Of a stretch of 12,001 bases of DNA, positions 1 to 6,674 are shown piece by piece. The stretch lies in contig JAZOAL010000064.1 in the NCBI GenBank assembly GCA_045595425.1, positions 1-12,001 of the forward strand, in the 5' to 3' direction. The translations under genes and the position numbers were made by a program. The notes below the pieces were generated by a model. It had not been told where the DNA came from and searched no databases. It saw only the letters and a list, made by a program, of their open reading frames with translations. This DNA comes from SIG710 sp045595425. GTDB taxonomy: Bacteria > Bacillota > Clostridia > Oscillospirales > CAG-272. Each line of letters starts with the position of its first letter. Position 1 is the first letter of the stretch.

Positions 1-172
1 GGGGGGGGGGGGGGGGGGGATACTTGGGATTCATGGGAGTCATGGGGTTCATGGGGAGTCTCCTTGTTGCCTCACTTTGCAACTGAACAATCTTCCAGTC
101 AATCTTTTTCTTGCCCACCCCCTTCATCCCAATCCCAACCATCCCATGAAGTCCAAGTATCCCCTCCCCCCC
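1..172. repeat. G run and imperfect inverted repeat at contig end
   Basis: The window opens with 19 consecutive G. Positions 16-38 and 142-164 are reverse complements with two mismatches in 23 bases, and the outer G run faces a C-rich run at 166-172. Inside the left arm, 31-57 holds three 9-base units of the form TCATGGGRN. The whole stretch could fold as a long imperfect hairpin. No credible gene is seen here. The G run may be a sequencing or assembly artefact at a contig edge, or a real foldback repeat that stopped the assembly. Confidence 0.6.
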
Positions 173-210
173 ACGAAAAAAGGAACGCAAATGCGTTCCT
201 TTTTTCGTGG
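171..210 (-). terminator. Terminator of tRNA-Ser, perfect stem including the CCA end
   Basis: Positions 171-189 and 192-210 are perfect reverse complements (19 bp) around AA, though the innermost pairs must open to make a loop. The arms contain A6 and T6 tracts, so on the minus strand the hairpin ends in a U tract, typical of an intrinsic terminator. The outermost pairs at 208-210 are the encoded CCA of the tRNA, so the terminator stem begins inside the mature tRNA 3' end. Confidence 0.85.
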
Positions 211-299
211 CGGAGAAGGAGAGATTCGAACTCTCGAACCGCTTTTGACGGTTACACGATTTCCAGTCGTGCGCGCTCGACCAACTACGCGACTTCTCC
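208..299 (-). tRNA. tRNA-Ser (anticodon GGA), CCA encoded
   Basis: Reading the minus strand, the acceptor arm GGAGAAG (293-299) pairs with CTTCTCC (212-218), followed by discriminator G and an encoded CCA at 208-210. The anticodon loop reads CTGGAAA, giving anticodon GGA at 262-264. A long variable arm, expected of class II serine tRNAs, lies between the anticodon arm and the T arm; the T arm carries GTTCGAATC. It decodes UCC and UCU. The gene has its own promoter about 30 bases upstream and a hairpin terminator directly after the CCA, so it is probably a single transcription unit, separated from the topoisomerase gene by another hairpin. Confidence 0.96.
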
Positions 300-335
300 A
301 TATTCAATTTTTACGCTTTTCGCGTCGACCTATAA

Positions 336-364
336 ATAATACCACAAGTTTGTCCTTTTGTCAA
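336..364 (-). promoter_or_regulatory. Sigma-A-type promoter of tRNA-Ser
   Basis: On the minus strand, a consensus -35 box TTGACA (359-364) is followed by a 17-base spacer and the -10 box TATTAT (336-341). The expected start of transcription is about 30 bases before the tRNA 5' end at 299. This is the best promoter match in the window. Confidence 0.85.
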
Positions 365-419
365 GAGCTTTATGCCAAAAAAATCAAAAAATCATTAAAA
401 AATAGTCAGAAATAAGAAC

Positions 420-440
420 GGGAGCGGCAAAACCGCTCCC
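420..440 (-). terminator. Hairpin terminator after the topoisomerase gene
   Basis: GGGAGCGG (420-427) and CCGCTCCC (433-440) form a GC-rich 8-bp stem with a 5-base loop, 8 bases beyond the stop codon of the upstream gene. On the minus strand it is followed by a moderately U-rich stretch. It probably ends the topoisomerase transcript before the tRNA promoter. Confidence 0.7.
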
Positions 441-448
441 ACAAATCA

Positions 449-2449
449 TTAAATATCCGCGTCCTTGATATATTCACTGCCATGAACAGCGATAAACTCC
501 TTGCGCGCGGGAAGATCATCTCCCAGCAGTGTCTCAAAGATCTGCTCTGTTGCCGCGGCATCAGCCGGGGTTATGGCAATAAGACGTCGAGTTGCGGGAT
601 TCATGGTGGTCAGTGCCATCATATCGGCGCTGTTCTCACCAAGACCCTTTGAACGCTGGAGCTTATATTTCTGATCGCCCAGCTTGCGCAGAATATCCGC
701 CTTTTCAAATTCGTCATAGGCGAAATATGTGTCGTTCTTCGTTGTTATCTCAAACAGGGGAGTTTCGGCAATAAAAACCTTGCCCTCCTCTATAAGCGTG
801 GGAAGCAGGCGATAGAACATGGTCAGAAGCAAGGTTCTTATCTGGAATCCGTCCTCGTCCGCATCGGTACATATGATGATCTTTGACCATCGGAGCAGAT
901 TCATATCAAATCTCGGAATATTGCCCTTTATCCTTCCGTCCATCTCAACACCGCATCCGATAACGCGAAGCAGATCCACAATGATATCGCTCTTAAATAT
1001 ACGGTCATATCCGCATTTAAGGCAGTTCAGCGTTTTACCTCTGACAGAGATCAGTGCCTGAAATTCCGCATTTCTGCTGAGTTTACAGGAACCGAGCGCC
1101 GATTTACCCTCCACTATATAGACCTCCCGCTTTTCGGGGTCCTTTGAGCGGCAATCAACATAATTTTCAACTCTGTTTGAGATATCAAGCGTGCCTGTGA
1201 GCTTCTCCTTGATGTTGATTCGTGTATTCTCCGCACTCTCGCGGCTTCTCTTGTTGACAAGAACCTGATTTGCAAAGACCTCCGCCTCGGTGGGATTTTC
1301 GATAAAGTAAATATCCAGATTTCTCTTTAAGAACTCTGTCATTGCATCGGCGATAAACTTATTTGTTATCGACTTTTTTGTCTGATTCTCATAGGAAGTG
1401 ATGGTCGAAAAACTGTTTATCACAAGCACAAGGCAGTCCGCGATATCCTCAAAGGTGATCTTCTTTTCATTCTTATTATATTTGTTTGCGCCTTTAAGAT
1501 ATTTGTCAACGGCATAGGCAAAGGCTGATTTTACAGCCTTGTCGGGAGAGCCGCCATGCTCAAGATAACTGGAGTTGTGATAGTATTCAAGGCGATTTGC
1601 CGTATTGGAAATACAGAAGGAAAATTCAGCCTTCAGCTTATATTCCTCTTTGTCCTCTCTGTCCCTACCCTTAGTCTCCATTTTCCAGAGAACGGGCGCA
1701 GTCATGGTGTTTTCGCCTGCGATCTCACGGAGATAATCGGCAATGCCGTTTTCGTAATAATACGACTTTTCCTCAAATTTACCGTCCTCGCCTTCGTATT
1801 TGAATACGAATTTAATTCCCGAGTTTACAACCGCCTGGCGGTGCATAACGTCATCAAAAAAATCGCGGGGAATGTTTATGTCTGTGAAAACCTCAAGATC
1901 GGGACGCCATTTTATGACAGTCCCCGTGCGTTTTTCCTTTCGCTCAAGCTCACGAACGGCAAGCTCTGTGATCGGCTCACCCTTTTTAAAATGTATCTCA
2001 CTTACCTTCGTACCGTCATATGAATAAACGTCCATATATTCGGAGCTGTATTGGGTCGCGCAGGCGCCGAGACCGTTTGTACCAAGGGAATAGCCGTATG
2101 CGGAATTCTCGGAGTTGTTATCATACTTACCTCCGGCATAAAGCTCGCAGTAAACAAGCTCCCAGTTATATTTTCCTTCCCTCTCGTTATATCCGAGAGG
2201 AACTCCTCGTCCGAAATCCTCAACCTTTATGGATCTATCGCGATAGGCTGTTACGATTATCTCTTTTCCATATCCTTCTCTCGCCTCGTCGACCGAGTTT
2301 GAGAGGATCTCAAAAATCGAATGCTCGCATCCTTCAAGCCCATCCGAGCCGAAGATAACGGCAGGACGTTTTCTGACTCGGTCGGCTCCTTTTAGCGATG
2401 TTATGCTTTGATCATTATATTGCTTTGCGGTATCTTTGTTTCTTGACAT
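449..2449 (-). CDS. parE: Type IIA DNA topoisomerase B subunit, ParE/GyrB-like, divergent
   Basis: The 666-residue protein has the B-subunit layout of gyrase and topoisomerase IV, which uses ATP to pass one duplex through another. The GHKL ATPase site shows FEILSNSVDEA (catalytic Glu47, Asn51), VEDFGRG (Asp78) and an ATP lid GYSLGTNGLGA at 119-129. The transducer loop QTK is at 356-358. The TOPRIM metal site has Glu447 in VEGKSALGS and Asp529/Asp531 in TDADEDG, and LQRSKGLGE follows at 598-605. The length fits ParE and lacks the insert of proteobacterial GyrB. It departs from consensus in EGDSAGG (here EGKSALG) and GLHGVG (here GTNGLG). Start: ATG with AGAGGT upstream. No A subunit is adjacent; a tRNA gene follows. 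It could equally be called GyrB; the symbol is tentative. Confidence 0.85.
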   Translation of the reverse strand: MSRNKDTAKQYNDQSITSLKGADRVRKRPAVIFGSDGLEGCEHSIFEILSNSVDEAREGYGKEIIVTAYRDRSIKVEDFGRGVPLGYNEREGKYNWELVYCELYAGGKYDNNSENSAYGYSLGTNGLGACATQYSSEYMDVYSYDGTKVSEIHFKKGEPITELAVRELERKEKRTGTVIKWRPDLEVFTDINIPRDFFDDVMHRQAVVNSGIKFVFKYEGEDGKFEEKSYYYENGIADYLREIAGENTMTAPVLWKMETKGRDREDKEEYKLKAEFSFCISNTANRLEYYHNSSYLEHGGSPDKAVKSAFAYAVDKYLKGANKYNKNEKKITFEDIADCLVLVINSFSTITSYENQTKKSITNKFIADAMTEFLKRNLDIYFIENPTEAEVFANQVLVNKRSRESAENTRINIKEKLTGTLDISNRVENYVDCRSKDPEKREVYIVEGKSALGSCKLSRNAEFQALISVRGKTLNCLKCGYDRIFKSDIIVDLLRVIGCGVEMDGRIKGNIPRFDMNLLRWSKIIICTDADEDGFQIRTLLLTMFYRLLPTLIEEGKVFIAETPLFEITTKNDTYFAYDEFEKADILRKLGDQKYKLQRSKGLGENSADMMALTTMNPATRRLIAITPADAAATEQIFETLLGDDLPARKEFIAVHGSEYIKDADI

Positions 2450-2480
2450 TTCGGTACCTCTTTACAATTATTCTTCTTAT

Positions 2481-2509
2481 AGTATAACACAAGATTTCGA
2501 TTTTGAAAA
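2481..2509 (-). promoter_or_regulatory. Probable promoter of the topoisomerase gene
   Basis: On the minus strand, TTTTCA (2504-2509, a weak -35) is 17 bases from TATACT (2481-2486, a good -10). Transcription would start near 2475, about 25 bases before the ATG at 2449, leaving room for the AGAGGT ribosome site. Confidence 0.55.
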
Positions 2510-2559
2510 GGGTTTTTTTGCGTTTTTTTCCTATATATGTGTTGAATTGTCACCCATCA

Positions 2560-2587
2560 TTGACATTTCAGCAGGCAAAAATATAAA
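2560..2587 (+). promoter_or_regulatory. Upstream promoter candidate (P1) for SRP RNA and dnaX
   Basis: A consensus TTGACA (2560-2565) is followed after 16 bases by TATAAA (2582-2587). It lies about 43 bases upstream of the second promoter, so the SRP RNA may have tandem promoters. A transcript from here would carry a longer leader needing processing. Confidence 0.5.
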
Positions 2588-2601
2588 ATTTCAAAAAACT
2601 C

Positions 2602-2630
2602 TTGCAATAAAGACTCAAATCTGTTATAAT
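2602..2630 (+). promoter_or_regulatory. Main promoter (P2) of SRP RNA
   Basis: TTGCAA (2602-2607), a 17-base spacer and a perfect TATAAT (2625-2630) predict a transcript start near 2637, about six bases before the first paired base of the SRP RNA terminal helix at 2643. The close fit suggests this is the principal promoter. Confidence 0.8.
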
Positions 2631-2639
2631 ATTATAGTG

Positions 2640-2908
2640 TGAGCGTCTGCTGACGCTTCCACAGCCACAAGCTGTGAAATAAGGCCATACTAGCCGGGGA
2701 CATAGCGGAGCCCTGTACCTGAAATCCGCTACAGCAGGGGTGAATCCCTTTTTTGAGGGTCAACGAGGTGCGATTGCACCGTTTGCTTCTGTGTTGATAA
2801 GCGGGTCTTGCGCGATCGGGAGCTGTGAACCATGTCAGGTGGGGAACCAAGCAGCATTAAGCAGTGTCCCCGATGTGCCGCAAGGCAGCCTGCTTTGAGC
2901 AGAGGCAT
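2640..2908 (+). ncRNA. ffs: Signal recognition particle RNA, large bacterial type
   Basis: This is the RNA scaffold of the signal recognition particle, which with Ffh delivers nascent membrane and secreted proteins to the translocon. The Alu-domain core GCCATACTAGCCGGGG followed by TAGCGGAGCCCTGTACC (2684-2720) matches the large SRP RNA of Gram-positive bacteria. The Ffh-binding helix 8 is at about 2828-2860, with GTCAGG, a GGAA tetraloop at 2843-2846, and AGCAGC. The terminal helix pairs GCGTCTGCT (2643-2651) with AGCAGAGGC (2898-2906), one mismatch, giving a body of about 264 nt. The two base pairs under the tetraloop are GG/CC instead of the usual CC/GG, a compensated change. The gene lies directly upstream of dnaX, as in B. 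subtilis. Exact ends are estimates. Confidence 0.92.
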
Positions 2909-2996
2909 CGGAATGCGCGTATTTCCGAGATTCGATCTTAAGGTGTATGGTCTTATTTTGCAGCTTGATTTTTATAGAAGCGAAAGAGGTGATATT

Positions 2997-4589
2997 ATGC
3001 ATCAGGCTTTATACAGAAAGTGGAGACCCACAACCTTTGACGATGTTTGCGGTCAGGAGCATATCACCTCGGTTCTAAAGTACGAATGTGAGCACGGCAA
3101 ATTCTCCCATGCTTATCTTTTCTGCGGTTCAAGAGGTACAGGCAAAACCACCTGTGCAAAAATACTTGCAAAAGCAGTGAACTGTGAAGCTCCGATCGGT
3201 GGAAGCCCCTGCGGTAAATGCCCTTCGTGCATTGCGATAGACTCGGGGAATGTGACAGACGTTCTTGAAATGGACGCGGCTTCAAACAACGGCGTTGACA
3301 ACATCCGCGATATCCGCGATGAGGTGGTCTATTCACCTTCGATGCTGAAATACAGAGTATACATCGTGGACGAGGTTCATATGCTCTCCACCAGTGCCTT
3401 CAACGCTCTTCTCAAAACCCTTGAAGAGCCGCCGTCACATGTTGTTTTCATTCTGGCAACAACTGAGCTGCACAAGCTTCCCTCAACCATAATCTCCCGC
3501 TGTCAGCGATTCGATTTCAGAAGGATCTCTATTCCCGTTATCACAGAAAGGCTGCTCCACATCTCCGAAGCCGAGGGGATCAAGATTCAGAAAAGTGCCG
3601 CACAGCTCCTTGCAAAGCTCGCAATGGGTGGCATGAGAGACGCAGTCAGCCTGCTTGAGCTTTGTGCGGGAACTCGCCGTGAGGTCACAGAAGAGCTTGT
3701 TGCCGATGTTGTCGGAATAAGCGGCAGAGACAGCACTGCGCGACTTGTGTGCGCGGTTGCCGAAAAGGACTATGAGATGATCTTCTCACAGATCGCAGAG
3801 GTCGTTGCTTCTTCTAAAGATATTACCGTTTTCTGGCAGGATCTGCTGTCCTTTTACAGAGATATGCTGGTCATTAAAACCGCAAAGGACTCAAAAAAAT
3901 ATCTCGACCTTACCGAAAGTGAAGCCGAGCAGACAGAAAATGCGGCAAGCCTTTTCGGCAAGGAAACTCTCATATATCACTGCAAAATGCTGGAGCAAAC
4001 TCTTGTCACCATGCAAAAATCAAATTCTTCCGCTCGGCTATGTGCAGAAATGACTTTGATTCGCATGTGCGATGAAGCCTTGGATTCTTCTTCGGAAGCT
4101 CTTTTGACCCGAATTGCCGCCCTTGAGGACAGGCTTGACAGCGGTCAGTATGCAATGCCAATAAAGGAGCCGACATCGGAACCAATTAAAGAGCCCGAAA
4201 AAGAGAAAAAAGAAGAAAAGAGCCCCCCGCAAAAGAAAGAGGTTCCCCTCGAATCGGTGCCCACGGCAAAGAAAAAAGCCCTTCCCTATTGGCTTGAGGC
4301 AGTGGATAAAATATGCAAGGGTGACCCCAGTCTCTCCGGATTTATGAGAAATTCAAAAACCTACAGAGATGCCAGCGGAAATATAGTGCTCCGCCTTGAC
4401 AGCGATTTCGCAGCAAATATGATAAAGGCGAGAAAAAGCACTCTTGATACCCTTGTGGCGATCCTTTCGTCCTATGAAAAACGCCAGCTCACGGCATCAA
4501 ACATAGTTTTCGAAGTCTCACATGAAAATGACATCATCGATGAGGGACGCGAAAATATCGAAGAAATCATTAAGGAAAACAACCTTTAA
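2997..4589 (+). CDS. dnaX: DNA polymerase III subunit gamma/tau (clamp loader ATPase)
   Basis: The 530-residue AAA+ subunit loads the sliding clamp for the replicative polymerase. It starts with the family signature ALYRKWRPTTFDDVCGQ, followed by Walker A GSRGTGKT (44-51), a zinc module with Cys63, Cys72, Cys75 and Cys78, Walker B VYIVDEVH (121-128), sensor 1 LATTE (153-157) and the arginine finger in SRC (Arg168). A charged Lys/Glu/Pro linker at about 407-446 leads to a C-terminal tau-type domain. The ATG at 2997 is chosen because it begins the signature and follows AAAGAGGTGAT; the frame stays open upstream to 2832, but that part lies within SRP RNA. It probably shares transcription with the SRP RNA promoters; only a weak hairpin (2908-2928) without a U tract lies between them. 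No convincing frameshift site is seen. Confidence 0.96.
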   Translation: MHQALYRKWRPTTFDDVCGQEHITSVLKYECEHGKFSHAYLFCGSRGTGKTTCAKILAKAVNCEAPIGGSPCGKCPSCIAIDSGNVTDVLEMDAASNNGVDNIRDIRDEVVYSPSMLKYRVYIVDEVHMLSTSAFNALLKTLEEPPSHVVFILATTELHKLPSTIISRCQRFDFRRISIPVITERLLHISEAEGIKIQKSAAQLLAKLAMGGMRDAVSLLELCAGTRREVTEELVADVVGISGRDSTARLVCAVAEKDYEMIFSQIAEVVASSKDITVFWQDLLSFYRDMLVIKTAKDSKKYLDLTESEAEQTENAASLFGKETLIYHCKMLEQTLVTMQKSNSSARLCAEMTLIRMCDEALDSSSEALLTRIAALEDRLDSGQYAMPIKEPTSEPIKEPEKEKKEEKSPPQKKEVPLESVPTAKKKALPYWLEAVDKICKGDPSLSGFMRNSKTYRDASGNIVLRLDSDFAANMIKARKSTLDTLVAILSSYEKRQLTASNIVFEVSHENDIIDEGRENIEEIIKENNL

Positions 4590-4596
4590 AACATAT

Positions 4597-4602
4597 GGAG
4601 GA
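4597..4602 (+). promoter_or_regulatory. Ribosome binding site that fixes the ybaB start
   Basis: GGAGGA lies 7 bases before the ATG at 4610. An in-frame ATG at 4595 overlaps this site, so it cannot be the main start; the protein begins at 4610. Confidence 0.85.
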
Positions 4603-4609
4603 TTTTAAA

Positions 4610-4957
4610 ATGAAAGCAAATATACCAAAAGGCATCGGTGGCGGACCGCAGAATATGCAGGCTATGCTGAAGCAGGCTCAGAAGATGCAGGAGGATATGG
4701 AAGCTCTTCAGGCAGATCTTGATGAAAGAGAATATGATATCAGCGCAGGCGGCGGAGTTGTCGGCGTAAAGATAAATGGTAAAAAAGAAATTCTTGCTAT
4801 CGACATTAAGCCCGAGATCGTTGATCCCGATGATGTTGAGACCCTCTCGGATATCCTCGTTGCCGCAGTAAACGAAGCTATAAAGCGTGTTGAAGAAACC
4901 AACAGTGCCGAGATGCAGAAGGTAACGGGCAGTATCGGCATGCCAGGTCTGTTCTGA
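4610..4957 (+). CDS. YbaB/EbfC family nucleoid-associated protein
   Basis: The 115-residue protein matches the small dimeric YbaB/EbfC family, which binds DNA and is found between dnaX and recR in many bacteria; its exact role is unsettled. Visible features are a Met/Gln-rich N-terminal helix (MQAMLKQAQKMQEDMEALQ), the GGGVVGVKINGKKEI strand region, the DPDDVETLSDILVAAVNEA helix, and a C-terminal Gly/Met tail. The length is standard. It begins 20 bases after the dnaX stop codon, and its TGA overlaps the recR ATG by one base (TGATG), which indicates one mRNA and coupled translation. B. subtilis calls the homologue yaaK. Confidence 0.93.
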   Translation: MKANIPKGIGGGPQNMQAMLKQAQKMQEDMEALQADLDEREYDISAGGGVVGVKINGKKEILAIDIKPEIVDPDDVETLSDILVAAVNEAIKRVEETNSAEMQKVTGSIGMPGLF

Positions 4958-5556
4958 TGGCAGATTATATTGAGCCCCTCAGCCGTCTCGCAGAGCAGTT
5001 CGGCAGGCTTGCGGGAATCGGAAGGAAAACTGCTCTGCGGCTTGCCTTTTCGGTACTCGATATGCCGGAGGAGGAGGCGGCAGATTTTGCCCGAGCGATC
5101 ATTGATGCTAAAGCAAAGATCCATCTATGCCCCATCTGTCAGAATCTGACCGACAAGGATGTCTGCGATATCTGCGCAGATCAGACACGCGACCGCTCGA
5201 CGATCTGCGTTGTGGAGGATGCAAAAGCGGTATTGGCTCTTGAAAAGGTTCGTGAGTTTAAGGGGCTTTATCATGTTCTCCACGGCGTTATATCGCCAAT
5301 GAACGGAGTTACCCCCGAAAAATTGAAGATCACCGAACTGCTTGCGCGCTGTGATGGCAGCGAAGTCAAGGAGATTATTATAGCCACAAATCCTACCGTT
5401 GAGGGTGAAGCAACGGCAATGTATCTTTCCAGACTTCTGAAGCCATTGGGACTGACGGTAACCCGACTTGCATACGGCGTTCCCGTCGGAGGAGATTTGG
5501 AATATGCAGATGAGGTAACTCTTTATCGCGCCATTGAAGGCAGACGTGACGTATAG
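4957..5556 (+). CDS. recR: Recombination mediator RecR
   Basis: The 199-residue protein acts with RecO and RecF to load RecA on gapped DNA. It has the full family layout: an N-terminal helix-hairpin-helix (LAGIGRKTALRLA, 18-30), a four-cysteine zinc finger (Cys58, Cys61, Cys70, Cys73), a TOPRIM domain beginning at CVVEDAKAV (Glu87), TNPTVEGEATA in the core, and the C-terminal GVPVGGDLEYADEVTL motif (174-189). The length is standard. The start codon overlaps the ybaB stop codon and no strong Shine-Dalgarno site precedes it, so translation is likely coupled. A terminator follows after a few bases, making recR the last gene of the operon. Confidence 0.97.
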   Translation: MADYIEPLSRLAEQFGRLAGIGRKTALRLAFSVLDMPEEEAADFARAIIDAKAKIHLCPICQNLTDKDVCDICADQTRDRSTICVVEDAKAVLALEKVREFKGLYHVLHGVISPMNGVTPEKLKITELLARCDGSEVKEIIIATNPTVEGEATAMYLSRLLKPLGLTVTRLAYGVPVGGDLEYADEVTLYRAIEGRRDV

Positions 5557-5561
5557 TTTTC

Positions 5562-5593
5562 AAACGGCATATGGTAATCCATGTGCCGTTTTT
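5562..5593 (+). terminator. Intrinsic terminator of the dnaX-ybaB-recR operon
   Basis: Positions 5562-5574 pair with 5579-5591 as a 13-bp stem (one T-G wobble) around the loop TAAT, ending in five T at 5589-5593. It begins 5 bases after the recR stop codon. Confidence 0.9.
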
Positions 5594-5649
5594 GCACTTT
5601 ACAAATTTTGAATACTTTTATAGGAGAGACCACAAAAAATTGTCCGTAT

Positions 5650-5690
5650 GTAATGATTCGGCAATGAATCGTCCCTCATTACGAAGGAAG
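5650..5690 (+). promoter_or_regulatory. Leader hairpin and ribosome site of the AEC permease gene
   Basis: GTAATGA (5650-5656) is the reverse complement of TCATTAC (5676-5682), and inside it GATTC (5655-5659) can alternatively pair with GAATC (5666-5670). The outer stem ends one base before the Shine-Dalgarno AAGGAAG (5684-5690) of the ATG at 5695. The mutually exclusive pairings may affect translation, but this is only a structural suggestion. In the rest of 5594-5649 I see only a weak promoter candidate (TTTACA at 5598, TATAGG at 5619, short 15-base spacer). Confidence 0.35.
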
Positions 5691-5694
5691 AGAA

Positions 5695-6591
5695 ATGACT
5701 GCATTATTTGAACAACTTTTTTTGCTATATACATTTATGCTCTGCGGATATATATTCGGCAAAAGCGGAATTATCGCTCATGATCACAGCAAGGTGCTCT
5801 CCACAATCGCCGTTTACATATTCTTGCCATGCAATATTTTCAAGGCCTTTTCAAAAAATTTCACGCTCGACTATCTGAAAAACTACTATCCTTTTCTGAT
5901 AGTTTCAACCGTTGCTCTCATATTGATAGTAACCGCCGTTCATTTTGTCGTCAAGCTGTTTTCGAAAAATTCTTATGACCGAAAGGTTTATGAATATTCA
6001 CTCATCGTCCCAAACGGCGGCTATATGGGTCAGCCTCTTGCTGAGAGCATTTTCGGAGCAACCGGACTTCTTGACATTATCGTTTTCAACATACCCGTTT
6101 CGGTTTATATCTATACGCTGGGCTTCAGCATGCTCACCAAAAGGTCCTTCTCGCTAAAAAAGCTCTGCAACCCCGTTATGATCTCAATGCTGATCGGTGC
6201 ATTGGTCGGGCTCATCGGCATCCCTGTGCCCTCTGCCCTTACAAAGCTTACCTCCTCGGCATCTGCCTGCATGGCACCCATTGCAATGATTCTTGCAGGT
6301 CTTTCCATGTCAGAATTCAGGGCAAAGGATCTGCTTCTTTATCCAAAGGCATATGTGGCATCAGCCATAAAGATTTTTGTGATCCCAATGGCAATATTCC
6401 TTGCCCTTAAGCCCTTTGCAAGTGCTGAAATGCTCCGGGCAGCAGTGCTGCTTCATGCAATGCCCTGCGGAATGAACTCCATAGTTTTCGCAAAGCTGGT
6501 GGACGAGGACTGCCATACGGGTGCAAGACTCGCACTCATCTCAAACCTCATTGCAATTCTTACTATTCCGATTTTTATAAGCTTAATTTAA
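5695..6591 (+). CDS. AEC family transporter (auxin efflux carrier-like permease)
   Basis: The 298-residue, very hydrophobic protein has about nine or ten membrane segments in two halves (roughly 3-22, 33-52, 65-88, 125-145, 160-178, 190-206, 220-240, 246-268 and 276-297). The NGGYMGQPL motif after the third segment (107-115), APIAMILAGLSM (194-205), and the MPCGMNSIVFA segment are typical of bacterial AEC family permeases. Characterised members move organic acids such as malate, but most have unknown substrates; the substrate here cannot be read from sequence. It starts with ATG after AAGGAAG. It lies between the recR terminator and a shared terminator with fucI, so it is a single-gene transcript. 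A link to the adjacent fucose module is possible but not shown. Confidence 0.88.
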   Translation: MTALFEQLFLLYTFMLCGYIFGKSGIIAHDHSKVLSTIAVYIFLPCNIFKAFSKNFTLDYLKNYYPFLIVSTVALILIVTAVHFVVKLFSKNSYDRKVYEYSLIVPNGGYMGQPLAESIFGATGLLDIIVFNIPVSVYIYTLGFSMLTKRSFSLKKLCNPVMISMLIGALVGLIGIPVPSALTKLTSSASACMAPIAMILAGLSMSEFRAKDLLLYPKAYVASAIKIFVIPMAIFLALKPFASAEMLRAAVLLHAMPCGMNSIVFAKLVDEDCHTGARLALISNLIAILTIPIFISLI

Positions 6592-6624
6592 GAGATCTTC
6601 ATGATATATTACTCTTCCCAAGCT

Positions 6625-6674
6625 AAAAACAAATACTGTGGCTCACCAATAAGTGAGCCACAGTATTTGTTTTT
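6625..6674. terminator. Bidirectional terminator between permease and fucI
   Basis: Positions 6625-6646 and 6653-6674 are perfect reverse complements (22 bp) around the loop CAATAA. The stem starts with A5 and ends with T5, so it gives a U tract on both strands. It serves the convergent permease gene and fucI. Its last two bases are part of the fucI stop codon (6673-6675). Confidence 0.92.

Noticed and set aside
2832..2996. N-terminal extension of DnaX by 55 codons from ATG 2832
   Set aside because: The extension lies within the SRP RNA helix 8 and terminal helix, has no family match, and the ATG at 2997 has a good ribosome site and begins the conserved DnaX signature.
4190..4280. Programmed frameshift in dnaX at A-rich runs (to make a gamma form)
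   Set aside because: The six-A runs at 4206 and 4272 read as GAG AAA AAA and AAG AAA AAA, not the in-frame A AAA AAG slip heptamer, and the runs are short for transcriptional slippage. No downstream stem was evident.
4595..4609. Upstream start of the YbaB protein at ATG 4595
   Set aside because: This ATG overlaps the GGAGGA ribosome site of the better-placed ATG at 4610.
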